A stretch of 64,000 nt of DNA, taken from NCBI RefSeq assembly GCF_002277025.1, contig NZ_NIWD01000002.1:124001-188000 (forward strand). Reading direction: 5' to 3'. This DNA is from Sphingopyxis sp. GW247-27LB (GTDB lineage: Bacteria; Pseudomonadota; Alphaproteobacteria; Sphingomonadales; Sphingomonadaceae). Positions 26,552-36,548 of this stretch are shown here, piece by piece. The position numbers were made by a program, and so were the translations under genes. The notes under the pieces were generated by a model. It worked only from the letters and a program-made list of their open reading frames with translations, was not told where the DNA came from and did not search any database. Within the stretch, counting starts at the first letter, position 1, and each line of letters starts with the position of its first letter.

Positions 26552-27073
26552 ATGAGTGTGACGACGGTTCCATTGCGCCCGGTGGGCAAGGGCGGGCTGT
26601 GGCTGCTGTGGATCGGCCTGGCGGTGCTGGTCGCGGCGGCGGTTGCCTTCGCGGTCCATAGCACCCCGCGCATCGGCTTCGAGGTCGTCAAGGAGGGCAC
26701 GGGCGCGAGCCCGACCAAGGCCGACATCGTGCTGGTGAAATATGAAGGTAAGCTCGACGACGGCACGGTCTTCGACGCCAACGAACAGGCGCCGATGCAG
26801 GTGTCGCAAGTCGTTCCCGGCTTTTCCGAAGCACTGACCCGGATGAAAAAGGGCGGTGAGTACAAGATCACCATCCCGCCGCAGCTCGGCTACGGCGACC
26901 GCGCCGTGGGGCCGATCCCCGCGGGCAGCACGCTGCATTTCGACGTGACGCTGATCGACTTCCGCTCCGAAGCCGAGGTGCGCGCGATGCAGCAGATGAT
27001 GCAGCAGCAGCAAATGATGCAGGGCGGCCCCGGTGGACCCGGCGGCCCTCCGCCGGGCATGCCGCAGCAGTAA
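26552..27073 (+). CDS. Membrane-anchored FKBP-type peptidyl-prolyl isomerase
   Basis: 173 aa. A single N-terminal membrane helix (about residues 15-37, WLLWIGLAVLVAAAVAFAV) is followed by one FKBP domain (residues ~45-140) with VKYEGKLDDGTVFDAN, VVPGFSEAL, LGYGDRA and IPAGSTLHFDV. It therefore catalyses proline isomerisation on the periplasmic side. The tail is unusual: methionine/glutamine runs and then GGPGGPGGPPPG. The gene starts behind AAGGA and stands alone. Confidence 0.9.
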   Translation: MSVTTVPLRPVGKGGLWLLWIGLAVLVAAAVAFAVHSTPRIGFEVVKEGTGASPTKADIVLVKYEGKLDDGTVFDANEQAPMQVSQVVPGFSEALTRMKKGGEYKITIPPQLGYGDRAVGPIPAGSTLHFDVTLIDFRSEAEVRAMQQMMQQQQMMQGGPGGPGGPPPGMPQQ

Positions 27074-27079
27074 CCGATC

Positions 27080-27106
27080 GTCGTCCCGGCGAAAGCTGGG
27101 ATGACG
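27080..27106. terminator. Stem-loop between the convergent FKBP and AI-2E-family genes
   Basis: CGTCGTCCCGGC-gaaa-GCTGGGATGACG with one or two mismatches, at the junction of the two convergent genes; TTATTTTG follows on the plus strand. It can serve the FKBP gene and may belong to the dispersed-palindrome group. Confidence 0.6.
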
Positions 27107-28198
27107 TTATTTTGCTACCTTGCCCTGCGCCCCGGCGTTGCGTTCGGCCTCGCGCTCCAGCGCGACCTTGATCATCGCGACGATCGGGTCGGCGAGGAAC
27201 AGCCCCATGATGCCGAGCAGCGCGCCGAACAAGATCTGCGCGGCGAGAACAAGCGCGGGGGCGAGGTCGACCGTTTGCTTTGCGACCATCGGGACGATCA
27301 GATAGCCGTCGACCGTCTGGACGACGAAATAGATGATGATCGCGTAAAGGCCGGTGTCGGTCCCCGCCGAGAAGCCCACGAGGACGAGCAGCACGCCCGA
27401 GACGATCGCCCCGATGTTGGGAATGAAGGCGAGCAGGCCGGTCAAGAGGCCCATCAGTGCCGCCATCGGAATGCCGACCGCGAGGCAGGCGAGCCAGGTG
27501 CCGACGCCCTCGACGAGCATGCCGAGCAGCCGCCCCGCCATCAGCCGCCGCAAGGTAAAGCCCATGCGCGCGGTGGTGATGTAGAAATTCTCGCGCGATT
27601 TCATCGGCAGCATCCACGCGACGCCGCGCTCGTAGAGGCGCGGCTCGATCGCGAGGAAGATGCCGAGCACCAGGATCATGACGAGGCTGGTCAGCGCGCC
27701 GAGCACGGTGCCGACGGCGGCGGTCACGCGCCCGACCGTGCCGGCGAGATTGTCGGTGATCGTCTTGGTGTCGAGCTGGAGATTGCCCATGCCATGATCG
27801 CTGGCCCACGCCGCGATGCGTTCGACCTGTCCCATCACCACCTTTTGCAGGGTCGCGGCCTGATCGGCGATCTGCGAACCCGCGAACAGGATCGTCCAGG
27901 TCAGGAAGGCGACGAGCGACAGGCAGACGATCAGCAGGCGCCAGCCGCGCGCGATCGGCAGCACCCGGCCGAGCAGGCGGGTGCCGCCGTCGAGCATCGA
28001 CGCCATGACGATGCCCGCGAAGATCAGCAGGATCGGCTGGATCAGGATGATGCACGCGCCGATCAGCAGCGCGAGGCCGAACCAGACGCCCGCCCTCAAC
28101 AGTTCGGTGCGGACGAGCTGGCTGCGGATCTCGGTGGGGCCGGGGGCCTCGGCGCTCGCCTTGGCTTGCGCCGCGGCGCGCTCTTTCCTCTCCGCCAT
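27107..28198 (-). CDS. AI-2E family transporter/permease
   Basis: 363 aa from ATG 28198, with AGGGAG 8 nt upstream; the frame upstream of it overlaps lepB and is unlikely. About seven to eight hydrophobic helices in the PerM/TqsA layout: two near residues 35-75, one near 80-100, and a C-terminal block with FIPNIGAIVSG, GYLIVPMVAKQTV and ALLGIMGLFLADP. The family name comes from TqsA, but most members have unknown substrates. It is 5 bp from lepB and likely co-transcribed. Confidence 0.85.
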   Translation of the reverse strand: MAERKERAAAQAKASAEAPGPTEIRSQLVRTELLRAGVWFGLALLIGACIILIQPILLIFAGIVMASMLDGGTRLLGRVLPIARGWRLLIVCLSLVAFLTWTILFAGSQIADQAATLQKVVMGQVERIAAWASDHGMGNLQLDTKTITDNLAGTVGRVTAAVGTVLGALTSLVMILVLGIFLAIEPRLYERGVAWMLPMKSRENFYITTARMGFTLRRLMAGRLLGMLVEGVGTWLACLAVGIPMAALMGLLTGLLAFIPNIGAIVSGVLLVLVGFSAGTDTGLYAIIIYFVVQTVDGYLIVPMVAKQTVDLAPALVLAAQILFGALLGIMGLFLADPIVAMIKVALEREAERNAGAQGKVAK

Positions 28199-28202
28199 CG
28201 CG

Positions 28203-29054
28203 TCACTCCCTGTTGCCGCTGCTCTCACGCTCGGGCCTGAGATCGGTTCCGGCGCGGCCCGATCGCAGCCCCTCGAACCAGCTCAGCGGATTATACCATT
28301 CGGTGGTGCCGTCGGTCGAAAAGCTGATGATCTCGGCGCGCCCGGCGATCGCGTCGAAGGGGACGGGTCCGCCCAGCCCCTTGCGGTCGACCGAGACTCG
28401 GCTGTCGGCGCTGCCGTCGCGGTTGTCGCCCATCAGGAACAGATGGTTCGCGGGCACCTTGACCGGCCCGTAATCGTCGGTCGCATAGCCGGGTCCCATG
28501 TCGATCGTGTCGAAGGTCGCGCCGCCGGGCAGCGTCTCGCGCACGATCGGCAGTTCGAGCACCTCGCGTCCCTTCGCGTCGCGGGTGACGAAGCGGAACA
28601 GGCTGCTGTCGGGGCCGGGCAGATTGGGATCGGCGGGGATCGTCAGCATCGGCTGAACCTCGCGCCTGATCGGCTTGCCGTTGATGATCAGCGCGCCGCC
28701 CTTGAGCTCGATCGTGTCGCCGGGCAGGCCGATGACGCGCTTGATATAGTCGATGCGGGTTACCGGATGTTCGAGCACGACGATATCGCCGCGCTGCGGC
28801 AGCGCTCCGAACAACCGGCCCTCGACCTTGGGCGCGAGGTGGAAACTCACCGAGGCATAGGACCAGCCATAGGGATATTTGCTGACGATCAGCCGGTCGC
28901 CGTTGCGCAGGGTCGGCATCATCGAATCCGACGGGATATAGAAGGGTTTGGCGACGCAGCTGTGGATGCCGAGCACGAGCAGCAATATCACCACGATATC
29001 GCGGATCAGCTTGCCCCAGCTTCCCTCGTCGTCGGCCTTCTTCTTCTTCGCCAT
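28203..29054 (-). CDS. lepB: Signal peptidase I
   Basis: 283 aa. A lysine-rich start (MAKKKK) precedes one membrane helix (residues ~17-33). The catalytic Ser44 lies in PSDSM and the Lys105 base in DYIKRVIG; box D/E is GDNRDGSADSR. It cleaves signal peptides of exported proteins at the periplasmic face. It overlaps acpS by one base, and the pyrE-pdxJ-acpS-lepB order is usual in sphingomonads. Confidence 0.96.
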   Translation of the reverse strand: MAKKKKADDEGSWGKLIRDIVVILLLVLGIHSCVAKPFYIPSDSMMPTLRNGDRLIVSKYPYGWSYASVSFHLAPKVEGRLFGALPQRGDIVVLEHPVTRIDYIKRVIGLPGDTIELKGGALIINGKPIRREVQPMLTIPADPNLPGPDSSLFRFVTRDAKGREVLELPIVRETLPGGATFDTIDMGPGYATDDYGPVKVPANHLFLMGDNRDGSADSRVSVDRKGLGGPVPFDAIAGRAEIISFSTDGTTEWYNPLSWFEGLRSGRAGTDLRPERESSGNRE

Positions 29055-29458
29055 TATTCGTCCTTGATCGCTTCGATGATGACGAAGGCCTGCGCCCAGG
29101 GGTGGTCGTCGGTCAATGTCAGGTGGATATGCGCGCGATGCCCCGCCGGGACCATCTGCGCGAGCCGGTCTGCTGCGCCGCCGGTGAGCGCAAGCGTCGG
29201 CGCCCCCGAAGGCGCGTTGACGACCCCGATGTCCTTCATGAACACGCCGCGCTTGAAGCCGGTCCCGACCGCCTTGGAGAAGGCCTCCTTGGCGGCGAAG
29301 CGCTTGGCATAGGTGCCCGCGCGCGTGAAGGGCCGCCGCGCCGCCTTGGCGCGCTCGACCTCGGTGAAGACGCGATTTTCGAAACGCTCGCCGAAACGGT
29401 CGAGCGACGCCTGGATGCGCTCGATATTGCAGAGGTCGGAGCCGAGACCGATGATCAT
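29054..29458 (-). CDS. acpS: Holo-[acyl-carrier-protein] synthase
   Basis: 134 aa: [13 protein letters not shown] (metal Asp) and [15 protein letters not shown] (catalytic Glu/Lys) are the two conserved blocks. It transfers phosphopantetheine from CoA to the acyl carrier protein. Length matches the family. It shares the stop/start base with lepB; a repeat element (29475-29572) separates it from pdxJ. Confidence 0.96.
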   Translation of the reverse strand: MIIGLGSDLCNIERIQASLDRFGERFENRVFTEVERAKAARRPFTRAGTYAKRFAAKEAFSKAVGTGFKRGVFMKDIGVVNAPSGAPTLALTGGAADRLAQMVPAGHRAHIHLTLTDDHPWAQAFVIIEAIKDE

Positions 29459-29474
29459 GCCATCAACCCAATGC

Positions 29475-29572
29475 CGTCATTGCGAGCGAAGCGAAGCAAT
29501 CTCCAGCTATCGGCCGCGAGCTGGGCCGATAGCTGGAGATTGCCGCGTCGCCTTCGGCTCCTCGCAATGACG
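29475..29572. repeat. Dispersed palindromic repeat, copy 1
   Basis: CGTCATTGCGAG at the left and its complement CTCGCAATGACG at the right, with AGCTATCGG/CCGATAGCT arms near the centre. Two further copies are at 40026 and 55530. All three sit between genes. Confidence 0.9.
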
Positions 29573-29579
29573 AAATTCT

Positions 29580-30329
29580 TCACCCTCGCGCCTCGTCCAT
29601 CAACCCGCGCATCCGGCGCACCGCGTCTTCGAGTCCGGTAAATATCGCCTCGCCGATCAGATAATGGCCGATGTTCAGCTCGGCGAGCTGCGGGATCGCG
29701 GCGACCGGCACGACATTGTCATAGGTCAGCCCGTGGCCCGCGTGCGGTTCGATGCCGTTTTTCCACGCGAGCGCGGCGGCGTCGGCGAGGCGGCGGAGCT
29801 CGGCGGCGCGTTCCTCGCCCTCGCAATGGGCGTAGCGGCCGGTGTGGAATTCGACCACCGGCGCCTTCAGCCGCATCGCCGCCTCGATCTGGCGCGGGTC
29901 GGGCTCGATGAACAGGCTGACGCGGATGCCGGCGTCGGACAGGCGCGACACGATGGGCGCGAGGTGGTTGTGCTGGCCCGCGGCGTCGAGCCCGCCTTCG
30001 GTCGTGCGCTCCTCGCGCTTCTCGGGAACGATGCAGGCGGCGTGCGGCGCGTGGCGCAGCGCGATGGCGAGCATCTCGTCGGTCGCCGCCATTTCGAGGT
30101 TCAGCGGCAGGTCGGTCGCGGCCTGGATGCGCGCGAGGTCGTCGTCGCGGATGTGGCGCCGGTCCTCGCGCAGGTGCGCGGTGATGCCGTCGCCGCCGAC
30201 CGCCGCGACGATCTCGGCGGCGCGCACCGGGTCGGGATGGTCGCCGCCGCGCGCGTTGCGGATCGTCGCGACATGGTCGATGTTGACGCCGAGCCGCAGC
30301 CGCGCGCCGGAGGGGAGGGGGGCGCTCAT
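29580..30329 (-). CDS. pdxJ: Pyridoxine 5'-phosphate synthase
   Basis: 249 aa from ATG 30329, whose first bases overlap the pyrE stop; the longer open frame is not real N-terminus. [17 protein letters not shown] at the start, then [24 protein letters not shown] and GHGLTYDNV mark the PdxJ barrel with its two phosphate sites. It condenses 1-deoxyxylulose 5-phosphate with aminoacetone phosphate in vitamin B6 synthesis. Confidence 0.96.
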   Translation of the reverse strand: MSAPLPSGARLRLGVNIDHVATIRNARGGDHPDPVRAAEIVAAVGGDGITAHLREDRRHIRDDDLARIQAATDLPLNLEMAATDEMLAIALRHAPHAACIVPEKREERTTEGGLDAAGQHNHLAPIVSRLSDAGIRVSLFIEPDPRQIEAAMRLKAPVVEFHTGRYAHCEGEERAAELRRLADAAALAWKNGIEPHAGHGLTYDNVVPVAAIPQLAELNIGHYLIGEAIFTGLEDAVRRMRGLMDEARG

Positions 30330-30910
30330 GCCGCCGCCCGACTCCCCGGCTTGACCGCGGGCGACGCCGCGAGATGCTCGGGAAGCTCGTCCTCGGCGTA
30401 GGTCGGGAAGTTGATCGCGACGAGCGGATAGAAGGGCACGCCCAGATCGACGCTGCCCGCCGAGCGGTCGACGAGCGCCGCCTCGGCGACCACCTCGCCG
30501 CCAGCGGCGCGCACCGCCTCCATCGCCTCGCGCGACGAGAGGCCGGTGGTGACGACATCCTCGACCATCAGCACTTTCGCGCCCCGGTCGATCGCGAAGC
30601 CGCGGCGCAGCTCGAAGGTGCCGGTGGGGCGTTCGACGAAGATCGCGGGCTTGCCGAGGGCGCGGCCCATTTCGTGCCCGATGATCACACCGCCCATCGC
30701 CGGCGAGACCACGAGATCGATCGCCTGCTTGAGCTCGCGCGGCAGCTTCGCGGCGAGCGCGGAGGCGAGGCGGCCGGCGCGGTCGGTGTCCATCAGCACG
30801 CGCGCGCACTGCAGATAATATTCGCTGTGGCGGCCCGAGGAGAGGAGGAAGTGTCCGTGCAGCAGGGCGTCGGCGGCGCGGAACTCGGCCAGGATTTCGT
30901 CGTCGGTCAT
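30326..30910 (-). CDS. pyrE: Orotate phosphoribosyltransferase
   Basis: 194 aa from ATG 30910 (TTG 31018 would add 36 residues unlike the family). Motifs: [16 protein letters not shown] near the N-terminus and the PRPP loop [14 protein letters not shown]. It makes orotidine 5'-phosphate in pyrimidine synthesis. Start of the pyrE-pdxJ-acpS-lepB run, divergent from coxB. Confidence 0.95.
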   Translation of the reverse strand: MTDDEILAEFRAADALLHGHFLLSSGRHSEYYLQCARVLMDTDRAGRLASALAAKLPRELKQAIDLVVSPAMGGVIIGHEMGRALGKPAIFVERPTGTFELRRGFAIDRGAKVLMVEDVVTTGLSSREAMEAVRAAGGEVVAEAALVDRSAGSVDLGVPFYPLVAINFPTYAEDELPEHLAASPAVKPGSRAAA

Positions 30911-31139
30911 CGGGAGATCGGTCTTTTTCCTATCGTCGCCCGCGCGGGCGACCGGGTTTTGGCGGCGCGGATTTGCCAGCCGCAAAATAGTGTTAGAGAT
31001 GCTTGAGGCAAGCGGCAAGCGGGTCTATAGCGCCCGCGAGATTCAGCCTGTCCTTCGGCCGTCGCGACCCGTGTCCGGCGGCCGGTTCGGATAGGCTGGA
31101 GGATCGAGAACACAACAGGCAACGGGCGGCACTATCCTT

Positions 31140-32231
31140 ATGAAGAGCTTGAAAACCCTTGGTATTGCGGCAGCCTTGTCGCTTGGAGCGATGGGCGCTG
31201 GGCATGCGCAGGCCCCGGCGGCGGCGCCCGCCGCGGCCCCGGCTGCGACCACGATGGCGACTCCGGCGCCGGCCGCCCCCGATGCGGCCGCGACGATGCC
31301 GGCTCCGGCCACGACGACCGCCGCCGTGCCCGCCGGCGACGCGACCTATGTGCCGATGAAGCCGACCCCCGGCGTTGGCCAGCCGGTCGACGGCGGCATC
31401 AATTTCCAGCCGCAGGTCAGCCCGGTCGGCGAGACGGCTTATACGTTCAATCACTATATCCTTCTGCCGGTGATCACGGTCATCTCGCTCCTCGTCCTCG
31501 GTCTGTTGCTCTGGGTCGTCGTCCGCTACCGCGCCGCCGCGAACCCGGTGCCGTCGAAGACGACGCACAACACCTTCATCGAGGTCATCTGGACCGCGAT
31601 CCCCGTCCTGATCCTCGCGGTGATCGCGGTGCCGTCGATCCGCTTGCTCGCGCAGCAGTATGAGCCGCCGAAGAAGGACGCGTTGACGATCAAGGTCACC
31701 GGCTACCAATGGTATTGGGGCTATGCCTATCCCGACCAGGGCATCGGCGAATATGTGTCGAAGATGCTGACCGAGGACCAGGCCGAGACCGCCGGCGAGC
31801 CCTATCACCTCGCCGTCGACAACCGCATGGTCGTGCCGGTCGGCAAGCAGGTGAAGCTGATCATCACCGGTGCCGACGTGATCCACAGCTTCGCGGTTCC
31901 CGCGCTGTGGACCAAGATGGACGCGGTTCCCGGCCGCGCCAACGAAACCACCTTCACCGTCGACAAGCCGGGCGTCTATTACGGCCAGTGCTCCGAACTG
32001 TGCGGCGTCGACCATGGCTATATGCCCATCGCGGTCGAGGCGCTGCCGATGGACAAGTGGAAGGCGTGGGTCCGCTCGAAGGGCGGCAATCCCGACCCGC
32101 AGGCGGCAGCGCCCGCCGCCGCCGCGCCCGCGCCGGCCGGTCCGGTGCCAGCCGCGACCGTGACCCCCGCCGCCACGACCGAACCCGCGCCGGCTGCGGC
32201 TCCCGCCGCCGCCCCGGCCGCCAAGAATTAA
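31140..32231 (+). CDS. coxB: Cytochrome c oxidase subunit II
   Basis: 363 aa, longer than most. A signal peptide (residues 1-24, ending HAQ) leads into an Ala/Pro/Thr-rich stretch to about residue 65. Two membrane helices (about 106-128 and 147-167) precede the periplasmic cupredoxin domain. The CuA ligands are H249, C284, E286 (backbone), C288, H292 and M295 in GQCSELCGVDHGYM. A second Ala/Pro tail covers residues ~323-363. It accepts electrons from cytochrome c. First gene of the oxidase operon, 18 bp before ctaD. Confidence 0.97.
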   Translation: MKSLKTLGIAAALSLGAMGAGHAQAPAAAPAAAPAATTMATPAPAAPDAAATMPAPATTTAAVPAGDATYVPMKPTPGVGQPVDGGINFQPQVSPVGETAYTFNHYILLPVITVISLLVLGLLLWVVVRYRAAANPVPSKTTHNTFIEVIWTAIPVLILAVIAVPSIRLLAQQYEPPKKDALTIKVTGYQWYWGYAYPDQGIGEYVSKMLTEDQAETAGEPYHLAVDNRMVVPVGKQVKLIITGADVIHSFAVPALWTKMDAVPGRANETTFTVDKPGVYYGQCSELCGVDHGYMPIAVEALPMDKWKAWVRSKGGNPDPQAAAPAAAAPAPAGPVPAATVTPAATTEPAPAAAPAAAPAAKN

Positions 32232-32249
32232 AGACAAGGGGTCCGACAG

Positions 32250-33917
32250 ATGACCGATATCGCAGCGACTGCACCCGCCCACGGCCACGATCATGCGCAC
32301 GACGACCATGACCACAAGCCCGGCTTCTTCGTCCGTTGGTTCATGTCGACCAACCACAAGGACATCGGCACGCTCTACCTGATCTTCGCGATCATCGCCG
32401 GCATCGTCGGCGGTGTCATGTCGGGGATGATGCGCCTCGAACTCGCCGAGCCGGGCATCCAGTATCTGCACGGCTGGGCGCAATTCTTCGACCCCGCCGC
32501 CGGCGACACGCAGGCGAAGCATTTCTGGAACGTGCTGATCACCGCGCACGGGCTGATCATGATCTTCTTCATGGTCATGCCGGCGATGATCGGCGGCTTC
32601 GGCAACTGGTTCGTGCCGCTGATGATCGGCGCGCCCGACATGGCCTTCCCGCGCATGAACAACATCAGCTACTGGCTGACCACCGTCGCGTTCGTCATGC
32701 TCGTCGCCTCGATGTTCTTCCCCGGCGGCAGCGGCCTCGGCGCGGGCACCGGCTGGACGCTTTACGCGCCGCTGTCGACCAGCGGATCGGTCGGCCCCGC
32801 GGTCGACATGGCGATCTTCTCAGTCCACCTCGCGGGCGCGGCGTCGATTCTCGGCGCGATCAACTTCATCACCACCATCTTCAACATGCGCGCGCCGGGC
32901 ATGACCCTGCACAAGATGCCGCTATTCGTGTGGTCGGTGCTGGTCACCGCCTTCCTGCTGCTGCTCGCGCTGCCCGTTCTCGCCGCCGCGATCACCATGC
33001 TGCTGACCGACCGCAACTTCGGCACCACCTTCTATGATGCGACGGGCGGCGGCGATCCGGTGCTCTACCAGCATCTCTTCTGGTTCTTCGGCCACCCCGA
33101 AGTCTACATCATGATTCTGCCGGGCTTCGGCATCGTCAGCCAGGTCATCTCGACCTTCAGCCGCAAGCCGGTGTTCGGCTATCTCGGCATGGCTTATGCG
33201 ATGGTCGCGATCGGCGTCGTCGGCTTCATCGTGTGGGCGCACCACATGTTCACCGTCGGCATGAGCGTGAACCTGAAGATGTACTTCACCGCCGCGACGA
33301 TGGTCATCGCGGTCCCGACCGGCATCAAGATCTTCAGCTGGATCGCCACCATGTGGGGCGGCTCGCTCAGCTTCAAGACGCCGATGGTCTGGGCGCTCGG
33401 CTTCATCTTCATGTTCACGGTCGGCGGCGTGACCGGCGTCGTGCTCGCCAACGGCGGCGTCGACACCAACCTGCACGACACTTACTATGTCGTCGCGCAC
33501 TTCCACTATGTGCTCTCGCTCGGCGCGGTCTTCTCGCTGTTCTCGGGCTTCTATTACTGGTTCCCGAAGATGTCGGGCCGGATGTACAGCGAGGTCCTGG
33601 GCCAGCTCCACTTCTGGATCTTCTTCATCGGCGTCAACATCCTGTTCTTCCCCCAGCACTTCCTGGGCCAGCAGGGCATGCCGCGCCGCTATCCCGACTA
33701 TGCGGAAGCCTTCACCTATTGGCACCATATCTCGTCGATCGGCTATGCGATCATGGCCGTCGGCATGTTCTTCTTCTTCCTGAACCTCGTCTATGCGTTC
33801 GTCGCGGGCAAGAAGGCGGCGGACAATCCGTGGGGCGAGGGCGCGACGACGCTCGAATGGACGCTGTCGAGCCCGCCGCCGTTCCACCAGTTCAACGAAC
33901 TGCCGCGTATCGCCTGA
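32250..33917 (+). CDS. ctaD: Cytochrome c oxidase subunit I
   Basis: 555 aa with twelve membrane helices. The CuB/cross-linked Tyr segment FGHPEVY is near residues 280-286; the His-rich [15 protein letters not shown] near 409-423 provides the heme a3 and heme a ligands. A His/Asp-rich N-terminus ([13 protein letters not shown]) precedes the first helix. Catalyses O2 reduction with proton pumping in the inner membrane. Separated from ctaB by a hairpin. Confidence 0.98.
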   Translation: MTDIAATAPAHGHDHAHDDHDHKPGFFVRWFMSTNHKDIGTLYLIFAIIAGIVGGVMSGMMRLELAEPGIQYLHGWAQFFDPAAGDTQAKHFWNVLITAHGLIMIFFMVMPAMIGGFGNWFVPLMIGAPDMAFPRMNNISYWLTTVAFVMLVASMFFPGGSGLGAGTGWTLYAPLSTSGSVGPAVDMAIFSVHLAGAASILGAINFITTIFNMRAPGMTLHKMPLFVWSVLVTAFLLLLALPVLAAAITMLLTDRNFGTTFYDATGGGDPVLYQHLFWFFGHPEVYIMILPGFGIVSQVISTFSRKPVFGYLGMAYAMVAIGVVGFIVWAHHMFTVGMSVNLKMYFTAATMVIAVPTGIKIFSWIATMWGGSLSFKTPMVWALGFIFMFTVGGVTGVVLANGGVDTNLHDTYYVVAHFHYVLSLGAVFSLFSGFYYWFPKMSGRMYSEVLGQLHFWIFFIGVNILFFPQHFLGQQGMPRRYPDYAEAFTYWHHISSIGYAIMAVGMFFFFLNLVYAFVAGKKAADNPWGEGATTLEWTLSSPPPFHQFNELPRIA

Positions 33918-33924
33918 TCGGTAT

Positions 33925-33952
33925 GACCCCCTGCTACATCCGGCAGGGGGTC
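33925..33952. terminator. Intra-operon stem-loop between ctaD and ctaB
   Basis: A perfect 10-bp stem GACCCCCTGC / GCAGGGGGTC with an 8-nt loop, 8 bp after the ctaD stop. There is no T-run, so it may only attenuate or stabilise the 3' end of the highly expressed ctaD message. Confidence 0.65.
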
Positions 33953-33975
33953 TGCCCATCCGGCCGGAGGATGAA

Positions 33976-34887
33976 TTGGCGCAGAGCCTGACACACGGCG
34001 AAATGACGCTGCCCGCGGATTGGCGCGACCTGTTCGCGCTGACCAAACCGCGCGTGATGTCGCTCGTCGTCTTCACGGCGCTGTGCGGGCTGCTCGCGGC
34101 ACCGGGGCATGTCCATCCGGTGCTCGGCTTCTCCTCGATCCTCGCGATCGCGCTCGGCGCGGGCGCGTCGGGGGCGCTCAACCAATGGTATGAGGCGGGG
34201 CTCGACGCGAAGATGAAGCGGACCGCGAACCGGCCGCTTCCGGCGGGCCGGCTCGACCCGCAGACCGCGCTCCATTTCGGGGTCGGGCTCGCCGCCTTTT
34301 CGGTCTTCCTGATGCTGTTCGCCGCCAATTGGCAGGCCGCGGCGCTGCTGACCGTCTCGATCCTCTTCTACGTCCTTGTCTACACCATGTGGCTCAAGCC
34401 CCGGACGCCGCAGAATATCGTGATCGGCGGCGCGGCGGGCGCCTTTCCGCCGCTGATCGGCTGGGTCGCGGCGACCGGATCGGTCGCGCCGCTGCCGGTG
34501 ATGCTCTTCCTCCTCATCTTCCTGTGGACGCCGCCGCACTTCTGGGCGCTCGCGCTGTTCGTGCGCTCGGACTATGCCGCGGCGGGAATCCCGATGATGC
34601 CGGTGGTGGCGGGCGAGCGCTCGACGCGTCGCCAGATCCTCTTCTATGCGCTGATCATGGCGGCGGCGGCGATCGCGCCCTGGCCGCTCGGTTACACCGG
34701 CGCGCTCTATGGCTGGACCGCGATCCTGCTGTCTGCGCTCTTCGTGGCGCTGTCGGTGCAGGTCGGGGTGCGGCAGACGGGCGCGAGCGATGCGATGCGC
34801 CCCGAAAAGCGGCTGTTCGCCTATTCGATCGCCTATCTCTTCATCCTGTTCGGCGCCGTTGTCGCCGACCATATATGGCCGCTATGA
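33976..34887 (+). CDS. ctaB: Heme O synthase (protoheme IX farnesyltransferase)
   Basis: 303 aa if TTG 33976 is the start: GGAGG stands 5 nt before it, whereas ATG 34003 has no ribosome site. UbiA-type prenyltransferase with about nine membrane helices; [11 protein letters not shown] at the N-terminus, the Asp-rich [15 protein letters not shown] loop, and the second [11 protein letters not shown] loop. It farnesylates heme b for the aa3 oxidase. Stop overlaps the next gene (ATGA). Confidence 0.93.
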   Translation: MAQSLTHGEMTLPADWRDLFALTKPRVMSLVVFTALCGLLAAPGHVHPVLGFSSILAIALGAGASGALNQWYEAGLDAKMKRTANRPLPAGRLDPQTALHFGVGLAAFSVFLMLFAANWQAAALLTVSILFYVLVYTMWLKPRTPQNIVIGGAAGAFPPLIGWVAATGSVAPLPVMLFLLIFLWTPPHFWALALFVRSDYAAAGIPMMPVVAGERSTRRQILFYALIMAAAAIAPWPLGYTGALYGWTAILLSALFVALSVQVGVRQTGASDAMRPEKRLFAYSIAYLFILFGAVVADHIWPL

Positions 34888-35027
34888 CCCAGGACCCGAC
34901 CCCCGAACCCTTCGACGAAGCCGAATATCGCCGCCGCCAGCGGAGCCGCGCCAATCTGATGGCGTGGATTCTCGGCGCGCTGGCGCTGCTCTTCTTCTTC
35001 ATCACCATGGCGCGGATGGTGCACTGA
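34884..35027 (+). CDS. Small single-span membrane protein of the oxidase operon
   Basis: 47 aa: a charged N-terminal half ([14 protein letters not shown]) and one membrane helix (about residues 26-42). It overlaps ctaB upstream and ctaG downstream by 4 and 1 bp, so it is certainly translated in series. Proteins of this size and place are seen in other alphaproteobacterial cox operons and are likely minor subunits or assembly helpers; the function is not known to me. Confidence 0.8.
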   Translation: MTQDPTPEPFDEAEYRRRQRSRANLMAWILGALALLFFFITMARMVH

Positions 35028-35593
35028 TGAGCGGCGACGCGATCCGTTCGAGAAATCTCCGGACCGCCGGGCTGGCGGGATTGCTGGCGGCGGCGATGGT
35101 CGGGCTCGGCTTCGCCGCGGTGCCGCTCTATAATCTGTTCTGCAAGGTCACCGGCTTCGGCGGGACGACCCAGCGCTACGACCCGGTCGCCGCCGCGGAG
35201 CAGCCGAAGGTCCTCAGCGACACCATCTCGGTGCGCTTCGACGCCAACGTCTCGCCCAAGCTGCCCTGGAAATTCTATCCCGAGCATCCGACCGACACGG
35301 TGAGCATCGGCGCGCGCGACATGGCGATCTTCATCGCCCAGAATAATTCGCCGCACCCGATCACCGGCACCGCGACCTTCAACGTCACGCCCGATCAGGC
35401 GGGCAAATATTTCACCAAGATCCAGTGCTTCTGCTTCACCCAGCAAACCCTGCAGCCGGGCGAGCAGATTCGCATGCCGGTGCTCTTCTTCGTCGATCCG
35501 AAGATCAAGGACGACCTCGATGCGCGCGACATTCAGGAAATCACGCTGAGCTACACCTTCTACCCTGTGGACGAGGGCAAAAAGGCGAGCTAA
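35027..35593 (+). CDS. ctaG: Cytochrome c oxidase assembly protein CtaG/Cox11
   Basis: 188 aa. One N-terminal membrane helix (~residues 13-34) and a periplasmic domain with NLFCKVTGFGGTTQ and the copper site CFCFTQQTL. Delivers copper to CuB of subunit I. The start shares a base with the stop of the small gene before it. Confidence 0.96.
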   Translation: MSGDAIRSRNLRTAGLAGLLAAAMVGLGFAAVPLYNLFCKVTGFGGTTQRYDPVAAAEQPKVLSDTISVRFDANVSPKLPWKFYPEHPTDTVSIGARDMAIFIAQNNSPHPITGTATFNVTPDQAGKYFTKIQCFCFTQQTLQPGEQIRMPVLFFVDPKIKDDLDARDIQEITLSYTFYPVDEGKKAS

Positions 35594-35671
35594 GGCCGCG
35601 ATCGAGAGTCTTCAAGGACCGGCGGGCGATGGGGAATCGCGATGCTGGGGCAGCTAAACGGGAATAATGAC

Positions 35672-36547
35672 ATGGCCGGTGCCAAACATCATGACTATCA
35701 CCTCGTAAACCCCAGCGTCTGGCCGATGATCGGCTCGATCGCGGCGCTCGTCATGTTCTTCGGCGGCGTGATGTGGATGCACGCCGACTATTTCGGCGGC
35801 GCGGGCAAATGGGTGTTCGGTCTGGGCGTCGCGGGCGTGATCCTGACTTTCTTCCAATGGTGGGCCGACGTCATCAACGAGGCGCATGCCGGCGACCATA
35901 CGCCGGTGGTGCAGCTTCACCTGCGCTACGGCATGATCCTGTTCATCGCGTCGGAAGTCATGTTCTTCGTCGGCTGGTTCTGGGCGTGGTTCGATTTCTC
36001 GCTGTTCCCGGTGCCGGTCGAGATCGTCGACGGCGCGGTGTCCTCGCTGTTCGGCCAGGATGGCGCTGCGGCGATCACCCAGTGGCCGCCGAAGGGCATC
36101 CACGTCATCGACGCCTTCTCGCTGCCGTTGCTCAACACGCTGATCCTGCTCTGCTCGGGCACCACGATCACCTGGGCGCACCACGCGCTGATCCACGGCG
36201 ACCGCGAAGGGCTGAAGAAGGGGCTGTGGCTGACGATCATCCTCGGCCTGACCTTCAGCTCGATCCAGGCCTATGAATATGCCGAGGCGCCGTTCCCCTT
36301 CGGCACGATCAACTATACCTCGGCCTTCTTCATGGCGACCGGCTTCCACGGCTTCCACGTGCTCGTCGGCACGATCTTCCTGATCGTCTGCCTCGTCCGC
36401 ACCTACAAGGGCCATTTCACGCCGCAGCAGCACTTCGGTTTCGAAGCCGCGGCCTGGTACTGGCACTTCGTCGACGTGGTGTGGCTGTTCCTCTTCATCA
36501 TCGTCTATGTCTGGGGCGGCTGGGGCGCGCCGGTCGCTGCGCACTAA
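35672..36547 (+). CDS. coxC: Cytochrome c oxidase subunit III
   Basis: 291 aa from ATG 35672 behind GGGAA; ATG 35642 upstream would add ten atypical residues. Seven membrane helices; HDYHLVNPSVWP at the start, FVGWFWAWFDFSLFP, TTITWAHHAL, GFHGFHVLVG and AAWYWHFVDVVWLFLF are the family blocks. Stabilises the oxidase core. Confidence 0.97.
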   Translation: MAGAKHHDYHLVNPSVWPMIGSIAALVMFFGGVMWMHADYFGGAGKWVFGLGVAGVILTFFQWWADVINEAHAGDHTPVVQLHLRYGMILFIASEVMFFVGWFWAWFDFSLFPVPVEIVDGAVSSLFGQDGAAAITQWPPKGIHVIDAFSLPLLNTLILLCSGTTITWAHHALIHGDREGLKKGLWLTIILGLTFSSIQAYEYAEAPFPFGTINYTSAFFMATGFHGFHVLVGTIFLIVCLVRTYKGHFTPQQHFGFEAAAWYWHFVDVVWLFLFIIVYVWGGWGAPVAAH

Positions 36548-36548
36548 A

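Noticed and set aside
27107..28198. AI-2 exporter indicating quorum sensing
   Set aside because: The family name is historical. No luxS or lsr genes are near and most members have other or unknown substrates.
31140..32231. coxB Ala/Pro-rich ends as a frameshift or assembly error
   Set aside because: The frame is continuous, the core domains are complete and such low-complexity ends occur in sphingomonad subunit II proteins.
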